The notes: generated by a model not told the origin, from the letters alone. Numbered from the stretch's first letter, positions 1 to 9,358 are shown. The stretch is DNA of 64,000 bases from Thiobaca trueperi (GCF_004342175.1 NZ_SMAO01000007.1:1-64000), one strand, 5' to 3'. Made by a program: numbers and translations.

Positions 1-67
1 TGAGGGCGATCGCGACCACCTGGCGCACGCTCGCCGAGTCGTCCACGATCATGACCGTCTTGCTCAT
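1..67 (-). CDS. Response regulator receiver protein (5' end only)
   Basis: Only the first 22 codons are inside the window; the gene continues to the left. They read MSKTVMIVDDSASVRQVVAI, the opening of a CheY-type receiver domain with the acidic pair DD that binds Mg2+. A good ribosome binding site (GGAGG) lies about 6 nt upstream of the ATG. It is the last visible gene of the leftward signalling cluster. The output domain, if any, cannot be seen. Confidence 0.8.
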   Translation of the reverse strand, partial: MSKTVMIVDDSASVRQVVAIAL

Positions 68-119
68 CTCAACCTCCGGGTCAGAAGAATGTGATGTCGG
101 AACTCGCAACTCAGCCTTG

Positions 120-494
120 TTACTCCGGACCCGGTTTAAGCCAATAGGCGCGGTCCTTGATCAGATTGAGCAGTTGCGAGTAATCGAGTGATTTGTCGAA
201 AAACCAATCGGCTTCGAGCGCCAGCCCCTTGCCTTTCAGGTCCGTGCTGTTCGTGAAAAGCGCCACCCTTGTTTCCGGTCTGGCTATGTGCGGGTGACGC
301 AGCAGATCCAGGCCGTTGCCGTCGGGCAGGGCAGTGTCCAGGATGACAAGATCGGGTACGCAGCCCGCCAGACAGTACCGGGCCTCCGCCAGGGTGCGCG
401 CGTAGAACAGGAGTGAGATGAAAGACATGTCGTGCAGCATGTCGAACACCCGTCTCCAGACGAGCGGACTGTCATCGATGATCAGGATTCGCAT
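120..494 (-). CDS. Single-domain response regulator (CheY-like)
   Basis: The 124-residue protein is a stand-alone receiver domain. D7/D8 form the acidic pocket, D53 in VILDTALPDG is the expected phosphoacceptor, T81 is the switch position and K101 in FFDKS is the conserved lysine. There is no output domain, so it probably acts by protein contact or phosphotransfer. It lies between a NarL-type regulator and another receiver gene, all leftward, so it may be served by one of the kinases of the cluster; that is inference from position. A gap of 137 nt to the upstream gene may hold its own promoter. Confidence 0.85.
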   Translation of the reverse strand: MRILIIDDSPLVWRRVFDMLHDMSFISLLFYARTLAEARYCLAGCVPDLVILDTALPDGNGLDLLRHPHIARPETRVALFTNSTDLKGKGLALEADWFFDKSLDYSQLLNLIKDRAYWLKPGPE

Positions 495-631
495 ACCAAA
501 CCCGCAGCATGGATTTCATGTGCGACAGGTTATGCGCTGCGTATTGGCGGGAATATCGGGGGAGTCTGAAGGTTCCTGTCAGGACAGGCTGAATTTGCTG
601 TCAGATTTACCTGACAGTGCGCGCGGGATTA

Positions 632-1264
632 TCAGGAGAGCAGTCCGTGCTCCATGGCATGGCGCACCAGTTCGGCGGCGGATCTGACTTCCAGCTTCTG
701 CATGATCCGCATCTTATGCGTGCTCACGGTTTTGGGCGAGAGATGCAGGATTTCCGCAATCTCGTTGAGACGTTCACCCCTGACCAGATGGAGAAAGATC
801 TCGTACTCGCGATCCGAGAGTCGCTGACAGGGCGGCGCGTTGGTCGCGTCCCTGCCCTCGAACACCAGTTTTTCCGCCAGCATCGGGGAGATGGCGTGTC
901 CGCCGCCCGCGACCCTGCGCACGGCATCCAGCAGGACGGCGGGCTCGCAATCTTTGGTGACATAGCCGTTCGCGCCGGCCTTGAGCACCCGTGCCGCCGT
1001 CTCCGTCTCGCTGTGCATGCTCAGCACCAGCACCGGCAGATCGGGCCAGAGATCCTTCACCCGTTTGACGAGGTTGACTCCGCTGAGACCCGGCATGCTC
1101 ATGTCGGTCAGCAGGAGATCGAAGCGTTCGGTGCGCAAACGCTCGATGACATCCGCGCCGTCGGTGGCCTCGCCCGCGACAATGAGATCCGCACCGAGGG
1201 CGAGTATCTGGCGAATCCCCTGACGCACCACGGCATGATCGTCAGCAATCAGGATGCGGGTCAT
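632..1264 (-). CDS. NarL/UvrY-type response regulator (REC + LuxR HTH)
   Basis: This 210-residue DNA-binding regulator has an N-terminal receiver domain with D8/D9, phosphoacceptor D54 (LLTDMSMPG) and K104. The C-terminal LuxR-type helix-turn-helix (about residues 147-205) contains LSDREYEIFLHLVRGERLNE and LSPKTVSTH. Its start overlaps the end of the upstream REC-HisKA_3 kinase gene by 23 nt, so the two are almost certainly co-translated and form a cognate pair. HisKA_3 kinases normally pair with NarL-family regulators, which agrees. Target genes are unknown. Confidence 0.9.
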   Translation of the reverse strand: MTRILIADDHAVVRQGIRQILALGADLIVAGEATDGADVIERLRTERFDLLLTDMSMPGLSGVNLVKRVKDLWPDLPVLVLSMHSETETAARVLKAGANGYVTKDCEPAVLLDAVRRVAGGGHAISPMLAEKLVFEGRDATNAPPCQRLSDREYEIFLHLVRGERLNEIAEILHLSPKTVSTHKMRIMQKLEVRSAAELVRHAMEHGLLS

Positions 1265-2480
1265 GGCGCTGGCTCCGGTGATTCAGTGGCAGGGCGATCC
1301 GCAGGCGTGTGCCGCTTCCGGGATGGCTGTCGATATGCGCACTGCCGCCATAGATGAAGACGCGCTCGCGGATGCCCATGAGTCCAAAGGTCTTTTTGCT
1401 GCGCACCTGCACGGGGTCGAATCCCTGACCATCATCGCAGACCTCCATCCGCAGTTGATCGTCCAGCCGGGCAATTCGAATATCGACCCGCGTGGCGCGT
1501 GCGTGACGCGAGACATTCGTGAGGGACTCCTGGAGGATGCGGAACAGGGTGGTCGCCAGCTCCCCGTCCATTTCCAGCTCATCCTCGGACGGCGCATCCA
1601 GAAGGCAGGGCGTCCCGGTTCGCGACTGAAAGTCCTCGGCAAGCCATGTCGCCGCCGAGATCAGACCCAGATCCAAAACGCCGGGGCGCAGGCGCGCGAC
1701 CATCCGGCGCGTGTCTCCGATAACATGATCGATCAGCTCGCGCATGGTACGCAGACGCTGTGACACCTCGGCGTCCGGCTCCGGAACGTGCATTGCCAGC
1801 AGACTTGCCTCCATGCGCAGCGCCGTCAGATACTGGCCCATCTCGTCATGCAGCTCGCGTGCGATGTGGGTCCGCTCGTCTTCGCGCACTCTTTCCTGAT
1901 GCGCCGCCAGGGTGCGCAGCATGCCGCGCGAGCGACACAGCTCCTGCTTCTGCTCCTCCAGGTCGTTTCTGGCGTCTTCCAGCTCGCGAATTTGCCGGTA
2001 GGAGCGGATGGCGACAGACAGACAGGTGAAGAGCCCCGACCGCGTCAGTTCCGATTTGGTCTTGTAGTCGTTGATGTCGTAGACGCGGGTGGTCTCGATC
2101 TGAGGCACCATTCCAGCCTGTCCCGTCCGCAGAATGATGCGAATGACCCTGTCCAGAAGCTCTTCACGGATTCGTTTGACCAGACACAGCCCGGCGTCCC
2201 CGGACTCCATGACGACATCCAGCAGAACGACAGCGACGTCTCGCTCGACCGCCAGGATGTCGTAGGCCTCGTGGGCCGAGTAGGCGTGCAGACAGTGCAG
2301 CGGGCGGCCTTCGATCAGCAGACCGCGCAGGGCCAGCACGGTCGCGTCGTGCACATCGTTTTCATCGTCGACGATGAGCAGGCGCCAGGTCTCCGGATCG
2401 CCCTGGCGCACCTGACTGTCTCCGGGATGCAATCCCGGTATCCGGCATGCGGCGTCCTGTCTGCTGGAATACTTGATCAT
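1242..2480 (-). CDS. REC-HisKA_3 hybrid sensor histidine kinase
   Basis: The 412-residue protein has an N-terminal receiver domain (about 33-150, acidic DDE near 38-40, phosphoacceptor D88), a coiled-coil linker (165-200), a HisKA_3 dimerisation domain with H211 in ARELHDEMGQ, and a C-terminal HATPase (LQESLTNVSRHA, then DDGQGFD). No membrane segment is seen, so it should be cytosolic and controlled through its own receiver domain. The receiver domain is a close paralogue of that in the next upstream gene. Its ATG overlaps the stop of that gene (ATGA-type overlap, 2477-2480). Downstream lies the likely partner NarL-type regulator. Confidence 0.88.
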   Translation of the reverse strand: MIKYSSRQDAACRIPGLHPGDSQVRQGDPETWRLLIVDDENDVHDATVLALRGLLIEGRPLHCLHAYSAHEAYDILAVERDVAVVLLDVVMESGDAGLCLVKRIREELLDRVIRIILRTGQAGMVPQIETTRVYDINDYKTKSELTRSGLFTCLSVAIRSYRQIRELEDARNDLEEQKQELCRSRGMLRTLAAHQERVREDERTHIARELHDEMGQYLTALRMEASLLAMHVPEPDAEVSQRLRTMRELIDHVIGDTRRMVARLRPGVLDLGLISAATWLAEDFQSRTGTPCLLDAPSEDELEMDGELATTLFRILQESLTNVSRHARATRVDIRIARLDDQLRMEVCDDGQGFDPVQVRSKKTFGLMGIRERVFIYGGSAHIDSHPGSGTRLRIALPLNHRSQRHDPHPDC

Positions 2481-4684
2481 CTGTTCTGCCCGGCCAGCCA
2501 GGTCTCCAATTGGCCTGCGGGCATTGGACGAGCGAAGAGAAAGCCCTGGCCTTCCTGGCAGCCAAGCTGGATGAGGTGTCGTCGCTGTTCCTCGCTTTCC
2601 ACGCCCTCGGCAAGGGTGATCAGATTGAGCTGACGTCCCAGGGCAATGACCAGACCCGCGATACCGCTGTGGTCGCCGTGTTCATCGATCTCTTTGATGA
2701 AGCCGCGGTCGATCTTGAGCCGGTCGATCTCCAGTTGCTTGAGGATGCTCAGAGAGGAATAGCCGGTGCCGAAGTCATCCAGGGCCACGGAGATGCCCAT
2801 GCGGCGAATCTCTGCGATCTTGGCGCGGGTCGCATCAAGGTGGCCGATCGCAACCGATTCGGTCAGTTCCAGCTCGATCAACTGCACATTCACCTGGCAG
2901 TGCTCAAGCGTGCGTTCAAGCATGGGAACGAACCCCGGCTCACGAAACTGGGTGTGTGAGACATTGATCGCCATTCGGAAACCGGGATGGCCCAGATCGA
3001 TCAGACGCTTGAGCTGGCGGCATGCCGTGCGCAGGACCCATTCGCCGATGGGGATCATCAGACCGGACTGTTCGGCCAGGGGAATAAACTGATCCGGTGG
3101 GATCGAGCGCCCGTCTTCCGTCTCCCAGCGCAGCAGGGCTTCCGCCCCCAGCGCCCGGCCGCTGATCAGATCGACCTGTGGCTGGTAGGCGAGGTAAAGA
3201 TGTTCGGCGGAAAAGGCAGCGCGCAGGTCCGTCAGCATGTGGATCCGTTCGCGCGCCGCCGCGCTCAGGCTGGCGGAGAAACAGGTCGCGCGACCCCGAT
3301 TGAGAACCTTGGCCTGCTTCAGGGCGATGCTCGCATCCTTCAGCACCTCCGCTCCCGCCTGCGAGCCATCGCTGAGATCGATCAGGCTGGCGGTTGCCGA
3401 GAGGCGGATCATTTCATTCTGCACCGCGAAGGGCATGGAGAATGCCTGCTCAATGCTGTCCTCGGTCAGCGTCACCGACGGACCAAGCACGGCGAAGGTA
3501 TCGCTGCCGAGACGCGCCAGGAAGGCAGGTGGCCCAAAGGTGTCCTCCAGCCGGTCAGCCACGGCGCGCAGCACCAGATCGCCGAAATGATAGTCGAGCA
3601 CGCTGTTGATCTCGGCAAAATCGTCCAGATCGATCAGGGCGAGCCGGCTGCCCCGTCCGTTGACGCGCTCGGCGATGATCTGAAGGAAGCCATTGCGATT
3701 CGGCAGGCCCAGCAGGGAATCGCGATAGGCGAAAGCATACAGGCGCTGCTGTAGCAGAATGTTCTCGAAGCCGACCGCGACATTGGCGCAGAAGGCCCGG
3801 AGCAGATGGTGATCGACCCGGCCCGGGGGCCTGGAAATGTTGACGAAGGCGGCGATGCCGTCGGTCTCCCCGACACCGAAGTGGAAGCAGGCGCCGCTCG
3901 CAAACACATGCTCATGACGGTCGAGGCACTGCTGCATGAGCGCGCGCAAACCGGCATCGGGCAGATCGTCCAGCGGACGCCGGATCAGCTCGCGATAGCG
4001 CCCGATGGCGCCGATGATGCGGGTCGGTTCGCTGCTGCGGTTCGCGGCGGCGCAGACCAGGCCATCGGGTGCGATTCCCAGGATCGCCGACAGTTGCGAG
4101 ATGACCCACTCCGCATAGCGTTGCAAGGCGCACATATTGCTGCAATCGCCGCTGGCGGAAACAACCAGATCGAGCCCCTGACGGGTCATTTTCAAATGAT
4201 GAATCTGCCGGTAGGAGCGGATCGCCACGGCGAGGGTGGTAAAGAGACGTGTCCGGGTCAGCGCGGATTTGGTCTTGTAATCGTTGATGTCGTAGGCGCG
4301 GATGGTCTCGATCTCTGGCGCGTAGCCGGGCTGGCCGGTGTGCAGGACGATGCGGACCTCGTCATTGCCAAGCTCATCGCGAATGCGCCTGACCAGTCGC
4401 AGACCGGCGTCGTCCGACTCCATCACCACGTCGAGCAGGACGACGGCGACGTCGGGCTGGCTGGCGAGAATCGCGTAGGCCTCCTGCGCCGAGTGTGCGT
4501 GAGAGAGCCGCAGCTGCTTCCCCTCGACGGACAGGTGGCGCAGCGCCATCTCGGTGGCCTCGTGGACGTCCGCCTCATCATCGACGATCAGGATATGCCA
4601 CGGCTCGGCAGCCATTGGTCGATCCTCAACATCATCCTCGGCAAAGGTGATGAGGTCGTCATCCGCGAAAACTGGCTGATGCAT
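2477..4684 (-). CDS. REC-DUF3369-like-GGDEF(degenerate)-EAL c-di-GMP protein
   Basis: From the chosen ATG at 4684 (start MHQPVFADDD) the protein has about 735 residues. It has a receiver domain (phosphoacceptor about D85), a GAF/DUF3369-like linker, a GGDEF domain and an EAL domain. The GGDEF signature is degraded to GSDTF, so cyclase activity is unlikely. The EAL domain keeps EALLRW, ELTES, DDFGTGYSSL, KIDRGFI and AEGVES, so it is probably an active c-di-GMP phosphodiesterase. A longer in-frame extension to 4783 runs into an intergenic repeat and was rejected as the start. It overlaps the following kinase gene by 4 nt. Confidence 0.87.
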   Translation of the reverse strand: MHQPVFADDDLITFAEDDVEDRPMAAEPWHILIVDDEADVHEATEMALRHLSVEGKQLRLSHAHSAQEAYAILASQPDVAVVLLDVVMESDDAGLRLVRRIRDELGNDEVRIVLHTGQPGYAPEIETIRAYDINDYKTKSALTRTRLFTTLAVAIRSYRQIHHLKMTRQGLDLVVSASGDCSNMCALQRYAEWVISQLSAILGIAPDGLVCAAANRSSEPTRIIGAIGRYRELIRRPLDDLPDAGLRALMQQCLDRHEHVFASGACFHFGVGETDGIAAFVNISRPPGRVDHHLLRAFCANVAVGFENILLQQRLYAFAYRDSLLGLPNRNGFLQIIAERVNGRGSRLALIDLDDFAEINSVLDYHFGDLVLRAVADRLEDTFGPPAFLARLGSDTFAVLGPSVTLTEDSIEQAFSMPFAVQNEMIRLSATASLIDLSDGSQAGAEVLKDASIALKQAKVLNRGRATCFSASLSAAARERIHMLTDLRAAFSAEHLYLAYQPQVDLISGRALGAEALLRWETEDGRSIPPDQFIPLAEQSGLMIPIGEWVLRTACRQLKRLIDLGHPGFRMAINVSHTQFREPGFVPMLERTLEHCQVNVQLIELELTESVAIGHLDATRAKIAEIRRMGISVALDDFGTGYSSLSILKQLEIDRLKIDRGFIKEIDEHGDHSGIAGLVIALGRQLNLITLAEGVESEEQRRHLIQLGCQEGQGFLFARPMPAGQLETWLAGQNR

Positions 4685-4726
4685 AGGATTTCCCGTTTTC
4701 TTATTTGTGCGTCCGCTTTGTCTCCC

Positions 4727-4811
4727 AAAACGCGCCAGCTCATACGATCGCCGATGCTGCCAGGGCCGATTCAAACCAAACACATTGCATACCGCACCGG
4801 GTGCGGTTTAG
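4727..4811 (+). repeat. MITE-like module B (single copy)
   Basis: About 85 bp bounded by an imperfect inverted repeat (AAAACGCGCC ... GGTGCGGTTTA). It matches the B half of the composite elements at 32452-32536 and 49034-49120, sharing the core GATGCTGCCA and the 3' part CATACCGCACCGGG. Here it lies in the 188-nt gap between two signalling genes. Confidence 0.75.
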
Positions 4812-4872
4812 CGGCATTGATGATGTTGGGAGTAGACGAATTGTCAACGTAAAACCGGCGGGTGGCAAGCGG

Positions 4873-5541
4873 TCAGGATGGCGTACCTGGCTTGTTTCCG
4901 GTGAGCAGGGTGGCTGTCGTGGCGGACGCCGCATTGAGGTTCCCGCACATCTCGCGTGAACCCAGTCCATTGATGAGAGACCAGGCATCCAGGATCTCGG
5001 ATGCGACCTCGCGCACCTTGCGGCGCTCTCGGCGTGAGCGCTCCCGGATTGCCGCGAACGCCTCCTGGTGGTCGATGCGGTGTCGCTCCATGAGAATGCC
5101 GATCGCGACGTTGACCACGCGACCGGTGCCGACCGCCTGGGTCAGGCGATCCTTCTGCTCCGACAGATCCTGAATGTCCCGCGCCCGTTCCAGTGCGGTC
5201 CTGATGGTGGGAAGCGCACGGGTGACGTCGATGGGCTTGATCAGATACCCGAGCGCACCCTGACGCACGGCTTCAGCCACGGATTCCTGGTCGTCGTAGG
5301 CGGACAGAAAAATGACCGGGATGCCGACCTCGCGTATCAGCGCCGCCGTCTCGATGCCCGACAGGCCGGGCATCCGCAGGTCCAGAATCGCCAGATCGGG
5401 CGGAGTCGTCCGCGCTGTGGTCAGCGCCTCGGCCCCGGAGCCGGCCAGTTGCACCGTGAAGCCGGCATCCCGCAGTCCCCGTCCGAAGGTCGCCAGGACG
5501 ACCTCGTCATCGTCCACCAGCAGGAGCGTTGCTGTCTTCAT
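4873..5541 (-). CDS. ANTAR-domain response regulator
   Basis: This 222-residue regulator has an N-terminal receiver domain (acidic DDD at 10-12, phosphoacceptor D54 in AILDLRMPG, lysine in GYLIKPID) and a C-terminal ANTAR domain (about 125-190). ANTAR domains bind paired hairpins in nascent RNA and prevent transcription termination. Its start overlaps the end of the large PAS kinase gene by 35 nt. That kinase has a HisKA_2 domain, the usual partner of ANTAR regulators, so the two probably form a cognate pair. The RNA target is not identified in this window. Confidence 0.9.
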   Translation of the reverse strand: MKTATLLLVDDDEVVLATFGRGLRDAGFTVQLAGSGAEALTTARTTPPDLAILDLRMPGLSGIETAALIREVGIPVIFLSAYDDQESVAEAVRQGALGYLIKPIDVTRALPTIRTALERARDIQDLSEQKDRLTQAVGTGRVVNVAIGILMERHRIDHQEAFAAIRERSRRERRKVREVASEILDAWSLINGLGSREMCGNLNAASATTATLLTGNKPGTPS

Positions 5542-8386
5542 CGTCTTGTTCTCCGCATCGGTTGATGGCGGTTGCTCGCGTTCTGACCACCAGCAGCGGC
5601 GGCTGCACGGTCAGGTTAGCGGTCACGTGGCCGTCGGTTTGCGCGATGCCGAGGGTCGCGCCCTGGCGCGGGAGCATGTCGCGCACCAGCCCCAATCCGG
5701 TGCCAAGCCCGTATCCCGTCGCGAAATCGAATCCACGCGGGAGCACACCGGGATTGGTCATCGTCACCTGGATCGAGTCCGTCTCTTCCCGGTATGTGAC
5801 CTGCACGGATTCGCCGCTCGCTCCAAGCGTGCGCCATTTAAGCGCATTTTGCAGCAGCTCGTTGATGACAAGCGCAAGTGTGACGGCCTTTTCGCGTGCG
5901 ATGAAGAGGTCCGTGTCGGCACGATCCTGGATGGACAGCCGCACCGGAACCGAGCCCAATGCCCTGGCATTGCACACGATGGCTTCGAGTATCTCCAGCA
6001 GACACACGTCGGAGCCCGCTTCACGGCTTTGCAGTCCATAGACGGCGGCGATGGATTTCACCTGGTTCATGGCCTTGTCGATGAGGTCGCCGCCGTTTCC
6101 CGCCTGCCCCCGGTTCTGCGACAGCAGACCCAGGAGTCCCTGCAGGTGGTTCTTGATCCGGTGGTGAACCTCCCGGATCAGCACATCTTTCTGCTCCTGA
6201 AGGCGAGTCAGGCGGGCCTGCTCGGCCCAGTGCCGGTCACTGATGTCGTGAATCACATGGATGCTGCCGCGCGGATCGCCCCGGTCGTCATACAACCTCG
6301 ACGAGGTGATGCGAAAGAAGCCGCTCAAAGGCCCGCCATCGATTTCGGTCACATAGACCCGGTCATCCTGGGGACACTCCGAGCGGTCATGCCGGGGCCA
6401 GATGTCGTCGTATGCCTTGAGGTGCAGTCGATACAGAAGATCGTCGCTCCATACGCCAAGGCTCTCGGTGTAAGCGCGATTGGTTTTGATGATCCGGCCT
6501 TCGTTATCCATGATCACGATGGCGTCCGGTACGGTGTCGAAGGTCTTCGACCATTCTTCATTGGCCCGCCGCAGATTGTCCTCCATCTGACGCCGTTCGG
6601 TCAGATCGATGGCGGTGCCAAAGACCTTGACCGGTCTGCCCTGGCGATCACGCATCAGGCTTCCCCGGAAGGCCAGGCTTCTGTCGCCCCCGTACAGAGA
6701 CATCACACGCAGGACTTCATCGAATTCGGCAAGGTCGTCCGCCTCTACCCTGCGTCTGATCGCCTGCGCGATCACGCGGTCATCGGGATGCATGCGGTCA
6801 ATCCATTGATCGATGTTCATCGTGGTTTCTGCGGTGTCGTAACCCAGACTCCTGTGCAGGACCGAGTGGGTGAAGAGCTGTACCTGGCCCGTTCGCAGAT
6901 CCCATTCCCAGACGCCCACCTTTCCGGCGTCGGTGGCGAGGGTATAGCGTCGCTCGCGCTCCATGAGCTGGCGCTGGACTTCCGCCTTCTCCGCCGCCGC
7001 GCCGATGACGCCGGCCGCCGAGCGCAGCGCGGCGATCTCGGCGAGCGACCAGTCGCGCTCCTCTGCGCAGTCGTCGAGTCCAAGGAAGCCGAGAAACTCG
7101 CCATTGGCAAACAGGGGAACGATGAGAGCGGAACGAATACCCAGGGACTCAAGCAATCTTCGCTCGGCTGCCGAACAGGTCGTTTGTCTGGCGACGACGG
7201 GCTCGCCGCGACTCAGGGCGCCATACCAATGGAGCAGTCCGTGGGCTTGCCAATCGAAGCCCTGCTCGCGGACATTCGCGATCTGCGGCTCCGCTTCCTT
7301 GGCACACCACTCGAACCTCAGGCTGCATTGAGGCCGGCCATCGTCATCGATATGGCTCTCGAACAGATAGGCACGGCTGACCCGTGCCGCCGCGCCAAGC
7401 TGTCCAAGCGCCTCATCCATCGCCTCGGTCCATTGGCTGCATTTGAGAAAGAGCAGCGACAGATTCGCCACAGCCGTCAGGATTGCATCGCGGCGGGCAA
7501 GCTCTCGCTCGATGGTCTTCTGCTGGGTGATGTCGTTCCAGACGGCGAGGATATGCTCTCGCCCCTGAAGATTGAGCAGACGCAGGGTCACCAGGCTATC
7601 GATCAGGCTGCCATCCCGCCGTCGGGGTCTGAGTTCCAGGGTGAGGGTGCCGCATTTCCTCAGTTCGACCAGTTTCTGCTGGAAGCGTGGCTCGAAGACC
7701 GCAGCGGGTAGCGCATGAATATCCGGCAGCCGCAGATGCGAGAACTCGTCCGCGCTGTAGCCAAGCAGGGTGTGTGAGGTCCGGTTGAACTGGACGAAAC
7801 GCAGCGTTTCCACGTCGATCAGATCGATGCCGACGCCGGCCTGATCGAAGATGGCCGCCAGCAGTGCCTCACGCTCTTCAAGCGTGCGTTGTTGGGCCTT
7901 GCGTTCGCTGATGTCGCGGTCGATACAGACAATGATGGGACGCCCGTCGATGCGTGCGCCCCGGATGCTCACCTCGACATCGTACATGGATCCGTCTTTG
8001 CGCCGGTTGCGCGTCTCCAGGGTTGTGTTGGTCGTCACGGGATCGGGAAAGACGGCGCGGATGTCGGCCTCGTTCATCTCCGCATTGATGTCCCAGGGCT
8101 GCATGCCGAGCATTTCTTGCGGTGTGTAACCCAGCATCTCCGCGAAACGCGCATTCACTTCGATGATGCCGACTTCCGGGTCGAAGATCGCGACCCCATC
8201 CCTGACGAGATTGAAGATGGCGCGATAGAGTTCTTTTCGCTCCTGCAACACATCATCGACGATGGTGCCGGGCAGTCCTTCCAGATGCTGGGGCTGTTCG
8301 CTGGCCTCGATCCGGGGCAGACCGCGCTCCAGCGCCTGGGCGATCTGGCGTGTCAGCGTGTCCGGCATGGGGTTGGATTCGCTCAT
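5507..8386 (-). CDS. Multi-PAS/GAF HisKA_2 sensor histidine kinase
   Basis: The 959-residue protein lacks obvious membrane segments. It shows PAS domains near 50-170 and 170-290 (GYTPQEMLG, GYSADEF), a GAF domain around 310-450, further PAS domains around 460-590 and 600-720, then a HisKA_2 domain with the phosphoacceptor His about residue 741 in REVHHRIKNHLQG. A C-terminal HATPase follows (NELLQNALKW, YGLGTGLGL). It is a soluble sensor with several ligand or redox inputs whose signals cannot be read from sequence. It is the first gene of a leftward unit with the ANTAR regulator. Confidence 0.9.
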   Translation of the reverse strand: MSESNPMPDTLTRQIAQALERGLPRIEASEQPQHLEGLPGTIVDDVLQERKELYRAIFNLVRDGVAIFDPEVGIIEVNARFAEMLGYTPQEMLGMQPWDINAEMNEADIRAVFPDPVTTNTTLETRNRRKDGSMYDVEVSIRGARIDGRPIIVCIDRDISERKAQQRTLEEREALLAAIFDQAGVGIDLIDVETLRFVQFNRTSHTLLGYSADEFSHLRLPDIHALPAAVFEPRFQQKLVELRKCGTLTLELRPRRRDGSLIDSLVTLRLLNLQGREHILAVWNDITQQKTIERELARRDAILTAVANLSLLFLKCSQWTEAMDEALGQLGAAARVSRAYLFESHIDDDGRPQCSLRFEWCAKEAEPQIANVREQGFDWQAHGLLHWYGALSRGEPVVARQTTCSAAERRLLESLGIRSALIVPLFANGEFLGFLGLDDCAEERDWSLAEIAALRSAAGVIGAAAEKAEVQRQLMERERRYTLATDAGKVGVWEWDLRTGQVQLFTHSVLHRSLGYDTAETTMNIDQWIDRMHPDDRVIAQAIRRRVEADDLAEFDEVLRVMSLYGGDRSLAFRGSLMRDRQGRPVKVFGTAIDLTERRQMEDNLRRANEEWSKTFDTVPDAIVIMDNEGRIIKTNRAYTESLGVWSDDLLYRLHLKAYDDIWPRHDRSECPQDDRVYVTEIDGGPLSGFFRITSSRLYDDRGDPRGSIHVIHDISDRHWAEQARLTRLQEQKDVLIREVHHRIKNHLQGLLGLLSQNRGQAGNGGDLIDKAMNQVKSIAAVYGLQSREAGSDVCLLEILEAIVCNARALGSVPVRLSIQDRADTDLFIAREKAVTLALVINELLQNALKWRTLGASGESVQVTYREETDSIQVTMTNPGVLPRGFDFATGYGLGTGLGLVRDMLPRQGATLGIAQTDGHVTANLTVQPPLLVVRTRATAINRCGEQDDEDSNAPAGGR

Positions 8387-8455
8387 CGGTCTGGCGGGTA
8401 TCTGCCTGCTGAACCTGAGCGGCTCATCGATCGGCGCGAACCCGGTATCGATGCT

Positions 8456-9358
8456 TTAAAAACGCCTTTTTCCTGCCATGAAGCCAAGCAATCCCAATGC
8501 CGAGCCGAATAACCAAACGGCTGCCGGTATGGGGACGATGGCTGGCAGGTTTCCGGCGAATGCGGCATTGTGGAACTCAATGTTGCCGCTAAACGATTGA
8601 GCAATCAACTGACCATTGAATTGACCGTAACCGCCTGTCACATCGGCGAAGGGGGCTAAGACGGTGCCAAATGGATCTTTGGATCCAGCCAGATTCAATG
8701 CGGTAGCGTCGCTGAAATTATAAATAACATGCGTCGCATCGACGCCTGTCAAAGACACCTGGCCATTTTGGAAGATCTGTCCGGAACCGGTGACGTTGAT
8801 CAAAACGGTCGAGCCCGCAGTGGCGTTGATATTGACGGTGTTGGTGCCGGTCAGATCATCGCCGTTGATGGAGAAAACATTCAAATCGGTATTGGTGCCA
8901 TTCAGGTTGAGACTGCCGGAATAGACACTGGTTGAACCGTTGGCGGCCAATGCCCCCAAACTGGTTGACAGATTTTGATATTGGCTTTGCGCAGCGGAGA
9001 AATCCACCAGCGTCTGCGGCAAAACACCGCCTCTTGCTGTAAAGCTGGTTAAGTTCGCGCTGCCGCCAGTGTAAATCGTGCCGTTTTGACCATCGCCGAC
9101 CCCGCCATTCGTGGCGGTCACATTGCCGCCAGCCACCAGTCGGGCGGAAGAGCCGGAAATTGTTGATGCAACGGAATAGCTTTGCAGGCTCACATCACCG
9201 CCCGCCGCCAGATTGCCTTCGGTATCGCTGTTTGAGCTGGTGAAGTTGCCGAAAACAAAGACATTATAATCGGCGGCTGGCCCGATCAATGCTGCGTGCG
9301 CGCAGGTGACGGTTGATCCAAGTAATAAGGATGTCAGAAGAGTTGTCGTTAAACGCAT
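8456..9358 (-). CDS. Choice-of-anchor A family surface protein with VPLPA/PEP-CTERM-type sorting tail
   Basis: From the ATG at 9358 (ribosome site AAAGGTGG) the protein has 300 residues. A signal peptide ends near AHAALIG, followed by a Gly/Ser/Thr-rich body with the choice-of-anchor A pattern NVFVFGNFTSSNSDTEG. The C-terminus IVPIPAAVWLFGSALGLLG plus a KRR cluster is a VPLPA/PEP-CTERM-type sorting signal: motif, transmembrane helix, basic tail. Such proteins are processed by exosortase and exported to the envelope or extracellular polysaccharide. No exosortase gene is in the window. It stands alone between a kinase and ruvB. Confidence 0.85.
   Translation of the reverse strand: MRLTTTLLTSLLLGSTVTCAHAALIGPAADYNVFVFGNFTSSNSDTEGNLAAGGDVSLQSYSVASTISGSSARLVAGGNVTATNGGVGDGQNGTIYTGGSANLTSFTARGGVLPQTLVDFSAAQSQYQNLSTSLGALAANGSTSVYSGSLNLNGTNTDLNVFSINGDDLTGTNTVNINATAGSTVLINVTGSGQIFQNGQVSLTGVDATHVIYNFSDATALNLAGSKDPFGTVLAPFADVTGGYGQFNGQLIAQSFSGNIEFHNAAFAGNLPAIVPIPAAVWLFGSALGLLGFMAGKRRF

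Noticed and set aside
5312-7711. 799-residue open frame on the + strand
   Set aside because: It is antiparallel to the multi-PAS kinase gene (5507-8386), has no recognisable domain, and reflects the codon bias of GC-rich DNA.
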